Shown: positions 34,547 through 43,644 of the stretch, one piece after another
Layout of the letters: each line of letters starts with the position of its first letter
Position numbering within the stretch: the stretch's first letter is position 1
Origin: an uncultured Paludibaculum sp.
GTDB lineage: Bacteria; Acidobacteriota; Terriglobia; Bryobacterales; Bryobacteraceae
Length of the DNA stretch: 64,000 nt
Reading direction: 5' to 3'
Assembly (NCBI RefSeq): GCF_963665245.1
Contig: NZ_OY762269.1
Location: forward strand, 372,001-436,000
Program-made: the position numbers and the translations under genes
Notes under the pieces: model-generated
What the model saw: only the letters and a program-made list of their open reading frames with translations
What the model was told of the DNA's origin: nothing
Databases searched by the model: none

Positions 34547-35338
34547 TTGCGCCTCTTTGAGAGTTTTGGAGAACAAGCGGAGCGTCTCAACGACTACTTT
34601 GTGGCTGCGGTTAGGTGTTATGTCCTAAAAGGCGACGAGGTTGCGGGCTATGCTGCTTTTGCCAGCGGAGTAGTCGCTGCCAGTTCGCAACGAACGGGAA
34701 TGATCGCCTATCTTCAGCGGCTGTCGACGGCGCTGGAGAGCAAATCCTCAGGAGTCCCGCCGGATTCCAGTGAGTTCCGAGCGCAAGCAGTTGTTAAGTC
34801 GAGACTCGACTCACTCACCTCGCAGATAGCTGCCAAGAATTGGGGAATATCTGACTGCGTCGCTGCCAAGAAGGAGCTCCTGCGGCTAGATCGTGAATAC
34901 TACGAGGGACAAGGGCGGGCCGACGCGGCTGTGTTTTATCGGCGATACCCTGACGTGTTCAGCGAGGATTTTCACGAACGAAAAGAGCTAGCAGGAAGGT
35001 CATTTTGCACTAGTTGTGGTGCCGAGGTGGACGCGACGTGGGCGTATTGCGGCGAGTGCGGCGCCCCGCAGTCAATCACCTCTAGCGACGAACGTTGCGG
35101 TCTTGGAGCTGGCACAGCCGGAGAGAATAGGTTTGCTGGAGTCAAGCGCCAAAAAGTCATCTGGAAGATTGTTGTGGGTGGAATCATATTGGCGGCGCTC
35201 TCAGGCAGCCAGGGTTCGGTAGCTCCAACCACGTCCGAGGCGGAATTCATCGGCTACAATTCTGGACGAGTTATTTTGTGGATTATCGGTACATGCCTGT
35301 TGATCGCTGGCATCAGAGGGAGAAAGACGAGAGGTTGA
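34547..35338 (+). CDS. Zinc-ribbon membrane protein, function unknown
   Basis: About 263 residues. The start is taken as TTG 34547, 6 bp after GGAAGGA; TTG 34541 would leave no spacer. The N-terminal 145 residues are helical and unlike anything I recognise (GYAAFASGVVAASSQ). A double zinc ribbon follows, CTSCGAEVDATWAYCGECG, then two hydrophobic C-terminal segments (IVVGGIILAALSGS and VILWIIGTCLLIAGI). Base composition is lower in GC with looser codon use than its neighbours, suggesting recent gain. Its stop overlaps the next start (TGATG). Confidence 0.6.
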   Translation: MRLFESFGEQAERLNDYFVAAVRCYVLKGDEVAGYAAFASGVVAASSQRTGMIAYLQRLSTALESKSSGVPPDSSEFRAQAVVKSRLDSLTSQIAAKNWGISDCVAAKKELLRLDREYYEGQGRADAAVFYRRYPDVFSEDFHERKELAGRSFCTSCGAEVDATWAYCGECGAPQSITSSDERCGLGAGTAGENRFAGVKRQKVIWKIVVGGIILAALSGSQGSVAPTTSEAEFIGYNSGRVILWIIGTCLLIAGIRGRKTRG

Positions 35339-35781
35339 TGTCGATGAGCGATGACAGGTACTCAAAATGGCAAGATGTGCGAATAGCACAACTAAGCGCG
35401 TCAATTGCGCTCTTTCTGGCATTCGCGGGCGGTGGACTCAGTTTCTCCGTCAGTCTCCTAATCCAGCCAGCGTTTGTAGCACCCGGTTGTATGGCCAGAA
35501 GCAGCTTCCTGGTTGGTCTCCTCTCTGGGGTAATCTCCATGCTCGTTGGGATAACGGCCTGTGTGACGAGACTGAGCGACTTCCGTATTACCGCGCGAAT
35601 CGTTCGGACACGATCGCTCCCAGAATCCACGGATTGCGTAGCCAAGATGCGAGGGCAAGCCGCGCGCCTTGGCGACTGGACATGGCGGCTGTTCTACGGT
35701 CAGATTGCGATGTTTGTGCTCCAGGTCGTTGCGCTGGCTATTGCCATCTTTGCCCTATATGGTTACCGTCTAGTTGGGTAG
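35338..35781 (+). CDS. Small three-helix membrane protein, function unknown
   Basis: 147 residues beginning MSMSDDRYSKWQDVRIAQ. Three membrane segments are visible (SIALFLAFAGGGLSFSVSLLI, FLVGLLSGVISMLVGITACV, and IAMFVLQVVALAIAIFALYG). It overlaps the upstream zinc-ribbon gene by one base, so the two are translated together and may form a complex in the inner membrane. Like that gene it stands out by composition. No family was recognised. Confidence 0.6.
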   Translation: MSMSDDRYSKWQDVRIAQLSASIALFLAFAGGGLSFSVSLLIQPAFVAPGCMARSSFLVGLLSGVISMLVGITACVTRLSDFRITARIVRTRSLPESTDCVAKMRGQAARLGDWTWRLFYGQIAMFVLQVVALAIAIFALYGYRLVG

Positions 35782-36097
35782 CCTTCTGTGTCTCCACACC
35801 TCCTCGGATCTCGTCCGGATCTTGGCATGGTAGATGAGGTCTCCGCCACGCCTTCGCTAAGGGGCTTCGGGCTACAGGAGTTGTCTGACCTAGAACCCTG
35901 GATCTATCAGTGACAACGCGCCGCGAACGAGACTGCTTCTGGCTCTCGGCCTGATTGGTCTCAACTCGCTCTAGCCCGCCAAATCAGGTCTGGCGCCATG
36001 GGATCTCCCGAGCACGGTCAAGACCTGTGACGGGGCCTGTTCTCGATGGCAAGGGACTGAGGCCGGCAGTTGAAGAGAGTAGACGGAGATACCCGAT
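35782..36097. other. Intergenic stretch without recognised gene
   Basis: About 316 bp between the small membrane protein and the IS256-family element. Only short frames occur, none with a convincing start or composition. No clear repeat, tRNA or promoter was found. Confidence 0.6.
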
Positions 36098-36107
36098 CTG
36101 AACCCGA
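36098..36107 (+). repeat. Left direct repeat flanking the IS256-family element
   Basis: CTGAACCCGA is repeated at 37530-37539 directly outside the right end; two further bases (GT) also match. It is read as the target duplication, slightly longer than the 8-9 bp usual for IS256. Confidence 0.65.
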
Positions 36108-37529
36108 GTTGTGTCTGTCAAGTTCTGCAAAAGCACTGAGCTTCATGGAGCCTTCTGGTTGAGCGGGGGTGGAGGTGTGGAGGCGGGGGCAGCGAGTCCC
36201 CGCCTCCACTCAACCCTGTAGTCACCCCCGGCCGCCTTCAGGCGGCGGGCTGTATATCGCGCAGTAGCTGCTTCTTGTGCTCTTTCAGCTCCTCCATGTT
36301 CAGATAGCGCGTCGCTTCCACCCAGTCCTCGTGGATCTCCACCGCCAGCGCTCGCACCAGCCGCAGGCAGCTCGCCGCGTTCGGGAAGATCCTCACCACC
36401 AGGGTCCGGCGTTTGAGCTCCTCGTTCAGTCGCTCCAGCATGTTCGTCGACTTCAGATGCTTGTGGTGCGCCTGCGGCAGACGGTAAAACGTCAGCGTCT
36501 CCTCGATCTGCTCCTCCACCCACTGGCACAATCTGGCGTAGCGCGATTCCCACTTCTTCAGCCATGCCGCCAGATCCTGCCGCGCCTCGGCCAGGTTGCG
36601 GCGGTCGTAGATCCAGCGCAACTCGGTCAGACAATCGTCGTCGGCCTTGCGCGGCAGATGGTCCAGCGCATTGCGCAGGAAGTGCACGTAGCACCGTTGC
36701 CAGGCGGCCTCCGGCACGACCTCGGCAATCGCACGCTTCAGGCCCGCGTGATCGTCGCTGACAACCAGTTCCACTCCGCGCAGCCCCCGCTGCCGCAGCT
36801 TCACCAGAAACTCGCGCCAGCTCGACGCGCTCTCCCGGTTGGCCAGTTCCACGGCCAGGATGCAGCGCCGCCCGTCCCAGTTCACCCCGATCGCCACCTG
36901 CACCGCCCGGCTCCGGATCACGCCGTCCTCGCGCACCTTTTCGTAGCGCGCGTCCAGGATCAGAAACGGATAGTCCTCCTCCAGCGGCCGCGTCGCGAAC
37001 TTCTCCAGTTCCTCGTCCATCGTCTGGTTGATCCGGCTGATCGTCGAGGCCGAAAACTCATGCCCACATAGTTCCTCGGTGATCGCCTTCACCTTGCGCG
37101 TCGACACGCCCTGCACGTACATCTCGGCCAGCGCCCCGACCAGCGCCTTTTCGCTGCGCTGATAGCGCTCAAAGACCTCGGTCCGGAAGCGCCCTTGCCG
37201 GTCCTGCGGCACGCGCAGCTCAATGCGGCCGACCCGCGTCACCAGCCCACGGACATAGGAGCCGCTGCGATAGCCGGTGCGCATCGGGGTGCGCTCCGAC
37301 CGCGCCGCACAGAGCGTTTCCTCCATCTCGGCATCCAGTACCTGCTGCACGACGCTCTGCACCAGCGCCTTCATGAAATCGGAGTCTTCCGCCATCACCG
37401 CTTTCCAGTCCACCCGGTTCGCGGTATCCTTCTTTCGGGTCATTGGTCCTTTCCTTCCTTCCGCTGCGATACGGATCAGAAAGGCTTACCATGGCCCTCT
37501 TTGCTTTTGCAGAACTCTTAGAACATAAC
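36108..37529 (-). mobile_element. Complete IS256-family insertion sequence, about 1422 bp
   Basis: The 27-bp ends are inverted and match at 20 positions: left GTTGTGTCTGTCAAG then TTCTGCAAAAGC, right (read inward) GTTATGTTCTAAGAG then TTCTGCAAAAGC. A single mutator-type transposase fills most of the element. A direct repeat flanks it. It lies at the right edge of the low-GC accessory patch. Confidence 0.82.
36238..37443 (-). CDS. IS256-family (mutator-type) transposase
   Basis: A 401-residue transposase. An N-terminal region with MEETLCAARSERTPMRTGYRSG (shared with IS256/IS285 types) leads into the catalytic domain: FLILDARYEKVREDG with the first Asp, VVSDDHAGLKRAI with the second, and a C-terminal Glu in STNMLERLNEELKRR. 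The ATG at 37443 follows AAAGGA at good spacing. No frameshift or stop is seen, so the element looks intact. Confidence 0.93.
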   Translation of the reverse strand: MTRKKDTANRVDWKAVMAEDSDFMKALVQSVVQQVLDAEMEETLCAARSERTPMRTGYRSGSYVRGLVTRVGRIELRVPQDRQGRFRTEVFERYQRSEKALVGALAEMYVQGVSTRKVKAITEELCGHEFSASTISRINQTMDEELEKFATRPLEEDYPFLILDARYEKVREDGVIRSRAVQVAIGVNWDGRRCILAVELANRESASSWREFLVKLRQRGLRGVELVVSDDHAGLKRAIAEVVPEAAWQRCYVHFLRNALDHLPRKADDDCLTELRWIYDRRNLAEARQDLAAWLKKWESRYARLCQWVEEQIEETLTFYRLPQAHHKHLKSTNMLERLNEELKRRTLVVRIFPNAASCLRLVRALAVEIHEDWVEATRYLNMEELKEHKKQLLRDIQPAA

Positions 37530-37539
37530 CTGAACCCGA
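37530..37539 (+). repeat. Right direct repeat flanking the IS256-family element
   Basis: Identical to 36098-36107. Confidence 0.65.
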
Positions 37540-37977
37540 GTGTCTCGTTGGCCCATTGTTGAGGCACCGTGCCAGTGCAATGATCACCGCCGAGCATTGA
37601 GTTGATGCCTGGCACATACTGGGTCGGACGTTTCTCGCAGCAGATAGCGGTGGTAGCTGTCGATGCGGAGGGTCCGGGCCACGGGCTAGGGCGAATGGTG
37701 GGACTTGGGGCAGCTCCAGCCTTCGGATTGGGGGAGTCCTCGGAGACCGGGCGCCTGGCTACCGGGGGGCGTTCGCACTCCGACCACCTACGAGCGGCGG
37801 CGTGGTTTCGATCGGTCCGTGCTTGGGGGCGGCGAAGGTCCAGGAGTGGGGTGATAGAGCCCGTCGCTCACGCTGGGACTGGGAGGGGGCTGCGCTGGTC
37901 CAGTTGTGTCCATGCGTCGACTTGGGTCAGAGCCGAAGGTCCCCGGGCGGTGGCGGACGGGGACGGACGCTCCGCGG
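37540..37977. other. Intergenic stretch without recognised gene
   Basis: About 438 bp between the IS256-family element and the end of wecB. The open frames here (for example 37602-38000 plus) are Gly/Arg-rich with no homology that I recognise and overlap the wecB end. It may be decayed DNA next to the IS. Confidence 0.55.
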
Positions 37978-39114
37978 CTATGGGCGCAGGGTTTGGGTGA
38001 TGGCGTCGGCGATGCGGCGGCTCGCGTGGCCGTCACCGTAGGGGTTGTGGATGCGCGACATGCGCTGGTAGTTGGCGGGGTCGTCCAGGAGCGCGGCAGC
38101 CTCGCTCAGGATCTTCTCCACATCCGTGCCTACCAGTTTCACCGTGCCTGCCTGCACCGCTTCGGGGCGTTCCGTTTTTTCTCGCAGGACGAGGACCGGT
38201 TTGCCTAGCGACGGGGCTTCCTCCTGCACGCCGCCCGAGTCGGTGAGCAGGAGATAGGACTGGCGCATCAGATCCACGAACGGGACATAGTCCAGCGGCG
38301 CGATCAGGTGGACATTGGGCAACGACCCGAGCTGAGCCTCGACCGGACCGCGGACGTTTGGATTGGGATGGACCGGGTAGATGACCTGGACGTCCGGGCG
38401 GGCGGCCAGTTGCCGGATGGCGGCGCAGAGGCGCAGGAAACCGTCGCCGAAGCTCTCGCGACGGTGGGCCGTGACGACGATGAGTTTGCGCGCGGGATCG
38501 AGCGCCACGCCCTGGTAGCCGGAGAGCGTGCCGGCGGCGAGGCGGTCCCGCACCAGGAGCACTGCGTCGATGCCGGAGTTACCGGTGACGAAGATGCCGG
38601 CGTCGTCCACGGACTCGGCGCGCAGGTTGGCGGCGGAGGCTTCGGTGGGCGCGAAGTGGAGACGGGTGAGGCGAGTGGTGAGGACGCGGTTGAGCTCTTC
38701 GGGGAAAGGCTGCCAGAGGTCGCCGGTGCGTAGGCCGGCCTCGACATGGCCCACGGGCACGCGCTGGTAAAAGGCGGCCAGGGCTCCGCAGAAGGTGGTG
38801 GTGGTGTCGCCCTGGACGATGACGAGATCCGGATGCTCCTGTAGGATGACGGGCTCGAGCGCGGCGATCATGCGGGCCGTCGACTGCGACAGCGTCTGGT
38901 TGGGCCTCATCACGTTGAGATCGTGCTCGGGCTGGACCTCAAAGGCCGCCAGGACCTGGTCGAGCATTTCGCGGTGCTGCGCGGTGACGCAGACCTTGAC
39001 GTCGAACTCGCGCGGGCGGGTCCTCATGTGGAGGACAACAGGGCAGAGCTTGATGGCCTCGGGGCGAGTGCCAAAGACGAAGAGGACGCGTTGCGGGGGC
39101 GAATCGGGGCTCAA
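37978..39114 (-). CDS. wecB: UDP-N-acetylglucosamine 2-epimerase (non-hydrolysing)
   Basis: A 378-residue GT-B-fold epimerase: FVFGTRPEAIKLCPVV, VCVTAQHREMLDQVL, VQGDTTTTFCGALAAFY, VGHVEAGLRTGDLWQPFPEE, VTGNSGIDA, VTAHRRES and LLTDSGGVQEEAPSLGKPVL. It makes UDP-ManNAc for surface polysaccharides. The only in-frame start is TTG 39114; TATACT lies five bases before it, so a leaderless message is possible. It is a single gene rather than part of a polysaccharide cluster. Confidence 0.94.
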   Translation of the reverse strand: MSPDSPPQRVLFVFGTRPEAIKLCPVVLHMRTRPREFDVKVCVTAQHREMLDQVLAAFEVQPEHDLNVMRPNQTLSQSTARMIAALEPVILQEHPDLVIVQGDTTTTFCGALAAFYQRVPVGHVEAGLRTGDLWQPFPEELNRVLTTRLTRLHFAPTEASAANLRAESVDDAGIFVTGNSGIDAVLLVRDRLAAGTLSGYQGVALDPARKLIVVTAHRRESFGDGFLRLCAAIRQLAARPDVQVIYPVHPNPNVRGPVEAQLGSLPNVHLIAPLDYVPFVDLMRQSYLLLTDSGGVQEEAPSLGKPVLVLREKTERPEAVQAGTVKLVGTDVEKILSEAAALLDDPANYQRMSRIHNPYGDGHASRRIADAITQTLRP

Positions 39115-39167
39115 AATTCAGTATAGTGGAGGCCCTTCCGTTGCGAGGCCCAGGCCCCGGAAACGGG

Positions 39168-39932
39168 CTAGAGCGGGCTTTCCGAGAAACGGACTTCCGT
39201 CCAGTGCTCCGGACGGTGGGTGTCGTAGATGCCATGCGGCGACCAGGTCCAGGCGGGATGCGGCTGCACCTCGCTTCCTCCGGACATCAGTTTCTCGAAG
39301 CGGCCGAAGAACATGCGCCAGGTGTCGCCTTCCGTGGGAGGCAGTGAGCGGCCGTTGGCCAGGTGCTTCATGCCTTGCCAGGGCAGGGATACGGTGGCCC
39401 ACCAGCCTCGGGAGAGTTGAGTTCGATCGTTCAGATGGCCGTCGATCTCGACGGACGCGCGGAGGCCGGGGAAGTCCCAGTCGAGGAAGGCCCAGCGGAT
39501 GCCGCGAGGGTGGGTGCCGCGCCAGAACGTGGTTCCGGTGCGGTCGTAGTCGCCGCCGAACGTGAGGGCGTTGCGGGCATGCACGTCGAACTCGGGTGAG
39601 CGGAACTTCTCGTAGGCGTCACGCCAGAGGAAGAACACTTCGTAGATGGTGCCGAGGGCGTTCATTTCGAACTCGTAGTAGCAATCGCCGCCGTCAATGA
39701 AGAGTTCGATGTCGCTTTCCAGGAAGATGAGGGAGTCGCGCTCGGTGAGGTGCGCTTCGATGAAGGGCTCCTCGCTCCAGAACCGGACGTGGAGGGCTTC
39801 GTCATCCCAGACGGCGGCGGCGCGGGTGTCGAGCAGGCCGGGTTCGCCGGAGACCATGTCGACGAAGCGGGGTGACTGGGGGACGCGGCTCCAATCGATG
39901 GGACTGGTGGAGCGATGGCAGGTGTAGGTCAC
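39168..39932 (-). CDS. CBM9-like carbohydrate-binding domain protein
   Basis: A 254-residue protein matching the family 9-like carbohydrate-binding fold (LDTRAAAVWDDEALHVRFWSEEP, FLESDIELFIDGGDCYYEFEMNALGTIYEVFF, FPGLRASVEIDGHLND, and GWWATVSLPW). No signal peptide is visible, so it may act inside the cell. The GTG start overlaps the DUF1015 gene stop in a GTGA arrangement, so the two are coupled. The role is unknown. Confidence 0.75.
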   Translation of the reverse strand: MTYTCHRSTSPIDWSRVPQSPRFVDMVSGEPGLLDTRAAAVWDDEALHVRFWSEEPFIEAHLTERDSLIFLESDIELFIDGGDCYYEFEMNALGTIYEVFFLWRDAYEKFRSPEFDVHARNALTFGGDYDRTGTTFWRGTHPRGIRWAFLDWDFPGLRASVEIDGHLNDRTQLSRGWWATVSLPWQGMKHLANGRSLPPTEGDTWRMFFGRFEKLMSGGSEVQPHPAWTWSPHGIYDTHRPEHWTEVRFSESPL

Positions 39933-41089
39933 GACTCGAGCTCCAGCATGACGAGTCCGGAGCCCAGCTTCGGGTAGAAGTAGGTCGACTTCTGCGGCAG
40001 CACCTGACCGCCGAAGGAGACGCGGGCCATGCCGTCGATGGGGAGATCTTCGAGGAGGAACGTGATCTGGGCACGGCCTTCCCGCACTTCGGCGAGGGCT
40101 TCCTCCCGGGTGCGTTTGTAGCGCAGGTTCGTGCCGGCGGCAACAACCGCCGGGCTGATCCCGAGGAGCGGTGTGAGGATGGACTCCTGCAGTACGGCCA
40201 CGTTGAGGGCGCCTTCGGGGACGGGTACGTCGCAGTGGAACTCGCCGTTGGCCATTGCGATGCCGAATCGAATGGCGCCGGGGGGCGAGACCAGGGGATC
40301 GAGGCCCGAGCCGGCATTGGGCAGGCTGGCCAGGAACGCGTCGGGCTGGAAGTCCGGTAGAGAGTGGACGATGCGATGAGTGGCGAAGCAGCGGAGGCCG
40401 GGGGACTGCAGGCTGACGAAGGTCATCAGCGTATGGGGCTGACCCATGCGCAGGGCCGTTTCGTAGCGGTGATGGCCATCGGCGATGAGCAGGGGGCGGT
40501 CACTCATGAGGGCTTGGAGGGAGGCGATCCAGGCGGGGTCGGTGACGCGCCAGAGCTTGTGCCCGGTGTGTTCGTGGTCGGAGTAGGCGAGGCTGGGCTC
40601 GGTCGCGCAGATTTCGGACAGCTTCGCTTCCACGGTGCCCGCGGGATCGGGGAAGAGCATGAAGATGGAGTCGAACTGGACCTGGGTGGCCTGGAGAAGG
40701 CGGAAGCGGTCTTCCTTGGGGCCGCTCATGGTCCACTCATGGCGGAAGACGTTGGTGCCGTAGTCCTCGGTGTCGCCCAGACCGATGAAGCCGCGCCGGG
40801 TGAGGATCTCGCCCGTGCCGGGGGCGGGGAAGGTCTGCTCGTAGACGAAGAAGGCAGGCTCGGCATCGCGGGCGACGATGCCTTCGTGTTTCCAGGAGGA
40901 CAGTTTGGCGGCGGCACCGGCGTAGTCGCCCTGGGGCAGGATCAGGTGGGCGAAGTTATAGGGACTGCGGCCCTTGTAGTCGGCTTCCAGGGCTGGGGGA
41001 ATGACGTCGTAGGGTAGAGTTGCCAGTTGAGCAATGTCGCCGGCGGCGGGGCTGTAGCGCAGCGCGCACAGGGGTTGTACGTGGGCCAT
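39929..41089 (-). CDS. DUF1015 family protein (SerK-like)
   Basis: A 386-residue DUF1015 protein. The N-terminus AHVQPLCALRYSPAAGDIAQLATLPYDVI and the motif LLIADGHHRYETAL are hallmarks. Archaeal SerK, a free-serine kinase, belongs to a related group, and a phosphotransferase role is possible but not shown for bacterial members. It lies 32 bp downstream of the large membrane protein gene and overlaps the CBM9-like gene. Confidence 0.85.
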   Translation of the reverse strand: MAHVQPLCALRYSPAAGDIAQLATLPYDVIPPALEADYKGRSPYNFAHLILPQGDYAGAAAKLSSWKHEGIVARDAEPAFFVYEQTFPAPGTGEILTRRGFIGLGDTEDYGTNVFRHEWTMSGPKEDRFRLLQATQVQFDSIFMLFPDPAGTVEAKLSEICATEPSLAYSDHEHTGHKLWRVTDPAWIASLQALMSDRPLLIADGHHRYETALRMGQPHTLMTFVSLQSPGLRCFATHRIVHSLPDFQPDAFLASLPNAGSGLDPLVSPPGAIRFGIAMANGEFHCDVPVPEGALNVAVLQESILTPLLGISPAVVAAGTNLRYKRTREEALAEVREGRAQITFLLEDLPIDGMARVSFGGQVLPQKSTYFYPKLGSGLVMLELES

Positions 41090-41121
41090 GGTTGCGGTTC
41101 CAGAGAGGAACGACCAGCATA

Positions 41122-42789
41122 TCAGGGCTGGCCGCGGAGCGACAGAATGGCCTGTTCGACGTCGGGGTCGGGGATGGGGGAGCGCTTCTGGAACTCACCC
41201 AGCAGACGCAGGGCGCGTGGCTTGTCGCCCAGCGATGCGAGATAGAGGCCGGCGCTGCGGCTGCAGGCGGGCGTTCCGTCCTCGCGGCTCATGAGGAGCG
41301 CGCATTCGCTTTCCAGGTGCGCCGCCAGACGACTGTTCGCCAGAGGTTGGATGCCGGGCAGACTGCTTCTCGAGTAGACCAGGCTGTTCTGATCTTCAAA
41401 GAGGAGCGCCCAATCGGACCGGGCCGGATCGTTGAGCCACACGATGACGGGGTAGAGCGTGCCGTCGGGCTGGAAGGCCTGGAGGAGGATGGTCTGCACC
41501 TTGTACTGGTCGAGCAGGCGGAGGCGGGCCTGCGTGGCGCCCTGGCCGTAGGCTCCGAAGAGCACCTGGTAGTCGTGGAACACGGTTTCGCTCAACGCGC
41601 GCCCGTCGAGAAACGACTTGTACGTGGGCCAGGCCTTCCACAGGAAGTAGCCGCCGGAGCCGTAGGTATTGAGCACTGGACCGGGCACCTGATGATCCAG
41701 CAGGAATTGGATGGCTGCATCGGGCTGGGTGGCGAGTTCGGCTCGTAGAGAGACGGCCCGCCCGGAGGCGACGCCGAAGGTGAGGAGTCCGGCGAGGGCA
41801 GCGGCCGTGGCCGGGGTGGCCCAGTTCGGGAGGCGCCAGGCGAACGGCCAGTAGGAGGCCAGCAACATGGGAGCGATGAGCGCGAAGAATGGGATGTTGC
41901 GGAACGCCGTCCAGGCGGCGGCGGTGAAGGCGAGGTACAGAAGGGCATCGGCGAGCCGGAGTCTGCGCCAACTCCTGAACAGGACGGCCGGGACGGCGAG
42001 GGTCAGAAGCGGGAAGGCATACGGCGGAGCGAACCAACTGGGGCTGTGCCACTCGACCAACTGGGCGGTGAGGGCGCTGCGGCTGTAGTTGCCGAGGATA
42101 GTCGCGGCGGACCAAAGGTTCGGGTTGATTCCGCAGGTGACCAGCGCGAGCGCGCACCATTTGAATATGGCCGAGGTCTGGGGGCTCTTCTGGCGCCATG
42201 AGGCCAGTAGGTAAACGGCGCAGACAAATCCGCCCATGAAGAAGCCGCCGTGAAGGTTCGACCAGATCAGGAAGAGCAGAGGCAGGAGCCAGAGAGGCCA
42301 GCCGAATTCGAAGATCAGCAGCACGACGCCGGTCAGAAATGGAGTGACGAGGGTCGGGCGGTCGGCAGTAAAGCTGAGCAGGCAGAGGCCGCAGGCCAGC
42401 GTGCCGAAGACGGCCCAGGCTCCGGACTGCGTGCGACGCCAGGCGAGCAGTCCGGCGATGGCCGCGGTGAGCGCGAGGATGAGGCTTCTGACCAGGATTA
42501 CCGCTGGAATGCCACCCACCGCGTAGACGCCGTAGAGTCCGGCTTGCGCCAGCCATTCGTGGGTGAGATTAAAGCGACGTGTGTCGTGTTCGCCGGGATA
42601 GAGGTCGCGCGCCGTGTTGGCCGTGTAGGAGAAGGGATCCGGAAACGGCAACGACTTCGTCTCGGCGATGTAACGGCCCGTGCGGAGGTGCCACCAGAAG
42701 TCGGTGTCGGCCGAGGGAGTTGCAAACCAGGCGAGCAGGTTCACCCCGAGCAATGCCAAAACAATCCAGGCGAGTTTGCTTCGGATCAA
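41122..42789 (-). CDS. Large polytopic membrane protein, possibly GT-C-like
   Basis: A 555-residue protein with 10 or so membrane helices in the first 350 residues and a soluble C-terminus. An acidic-aromatic stretch after the first helix (DTDFWWHLRTGRYIAET) resembles the catalytic loop of GT-C glycosyltransferases. The C-terminal 200 residues include a region like MAWPTYKSFLDGRAL-type loops (WKAWPTYKSFLDGR). The TTG start is the only one in frame; TATAAT lies just upstream on the minus strand. The function is inferred weakly. Confidence 0.65.
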   Translation of the reverse strand: MIRSKLAWIVLALLGVNLLAWFATPSADTDFWWHLRTGRYIAETKSLPFPDPFSYTANTARDLYPGEHDTRRFNLTHEWLAQAGLYGVYAVGGIPAVILVRSLILALTAAIAGLLAWRRTQSGAWAVFGTLACGLCLLSFTADRPTLVTPFLTGVVLLIFEFGWPLWLLPLLFLIWSNLHGGFFMGGFVCAVYLLASWRQKSPQTSAIFKWCALALVTCGINPNLWSAATILGNYSRSALTAQLVEWHSPSWFAPPYAFPLLTLAVPAVLFRSWRRLRLADALLYLAFTAAAWTAFRNIPFFALIAPMLLASYWPFAWRLPNWATPATAAALAGLLTFGVASGRAVSLRAELATQPDAAIQFLLDHQVPGPVLNTYGSGGYFLWKAWPTYKSFLDGRALSETVFHDYQVLFGAYGQGATQARLRLLDQYKVQTILLQAFQPDGTLYPVIVWLNDPARSDWALLFEDQNSLVYSRSSLPGIQPLANSRLAAHLESECALLMSREDGTPACSRSAGLYLASLGDKPRALRLLGEFQKRSPIPDPDVEQAILSLRGQP

Positions 42790-42843
42790 GCCTCATTATA
42801 CAGAAGTGAGCCGATTGTCGATTTGTTGTGGTGCCAATTGAAC

Positions 42844-43644
42844 TCAGTATTGCGAGCGGGTGGCGGGATTGGGGGCCTGGATGTCGAGGGAGTCGAGCAA
42901 CTGGCGGGCGCCCAGTTCCATTAGCCCCATTTCCGTGGGCAACTGGAAGAGCAGGAAGCCCTTTTCCCGGAAGGCCCGCACTTGCGCCGCGTTGGCGGCC
43001 GGACGCCCCAGGAACTTGCCATGGCGTTGGGCGGCAGCGGCGATCGTGTCGATGGCGTCCAGAAGTTCGGGCGCGTCCTGGCGGCCTCGCAAACCCATCG
43101 AAAAGGACAGGTCGCTGGTGCCGATGAAGATAATGTCGACCCCGGGTGTCGCGCAGATTTCGTCGATATGGGCCAAGGCGGCGGCTTCTTCGACTACGCA
43201 CATGACAGCCACATTGCGGTCGGCGGAATCGTAGTAGTTGCCGGGTTCGGGCCAGGTGCGGACGGCGTTACCGGCTCCGGAGCCGCGGCGGCCCAGCGGC
43301 GGATAGTGGCAGGCGTCGGCGGCGCGCTTGGCCAGATCGGGTGTCGAGGTGAAGGGGAAGATCACGCCGGTGACACCCTGGTCGAGCACGCGCTTGGCGG
43401 TCCAGTACTCGATCACCGGGACACGGGCGAATACCTGGGCGGGCAGGCCGCGTGTGCCCAGGACCATCAGCCTGAGGGTCTCCAGGGTGACGGGGGAATG
43501 CTCCATCTCGATCCATAGGAAATGGAACCCCAGGTTGGCGAGATGAGCGGCGGCCTCGACGGATGAGGTGGTGATGGTGGCGGCAAAAACGGGCTGGCCC
43601 GCACGAAGGCGGGCCAGGACTGGAAACGATTGGGAGGAAGACAT
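42844..43644 (-). CDS. HpcH/HpaI-family class II aldolase
   Basis: A 266-residue aldolase of the HpcH/HpaI type: TITTSSVEAAAHLANLGFHF, WIEMEHSPVTLETL, VFARVPVIEYWTAKRVLDQG, GVIFPFTSTPDLAKRA, and IIFIGTSDLSFSMGL. The enzymes cleave 2-keto-3-deoxy sugar acids or homoprotocatechuate-derived keto acids using a divalent metal held by the Glu and Asp. The start overlaps the ald stop by one base, so it is in the ald operon. Confidence 0.9.
   Translation of the reverse strand: MSSSQSFPVLARLRAGQPVFAATITTSSVEAAAHLANLGFHFLWIEMEHSPVTLETLRLMVLGTRGLPAQVFARVPVIEYWTAKRVLDQGVTGVIFPFTSTPDLAKRAADACHYPPLGRRGSGAGNAVRTWPEPGNYYDSADRNVAVMCVVEEAAALAHIDEICATPGVDIIFIGTSDLSFSMGLRGRQDAPELLDAIDTIAAAAQRHGKFLGRPAANAAQVRAFREKGFLLFQLPTEMGLMELGARQLLDSLDIQAPNPATRSQY

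Noticed and set aside
37602..38000. 132-codon plus-strand frame next to the IS256 element
   Set aside because: Gly/Arg-rich, no motif, overlaps the end of wecB. Kept only as a note on the intergenic stretch.
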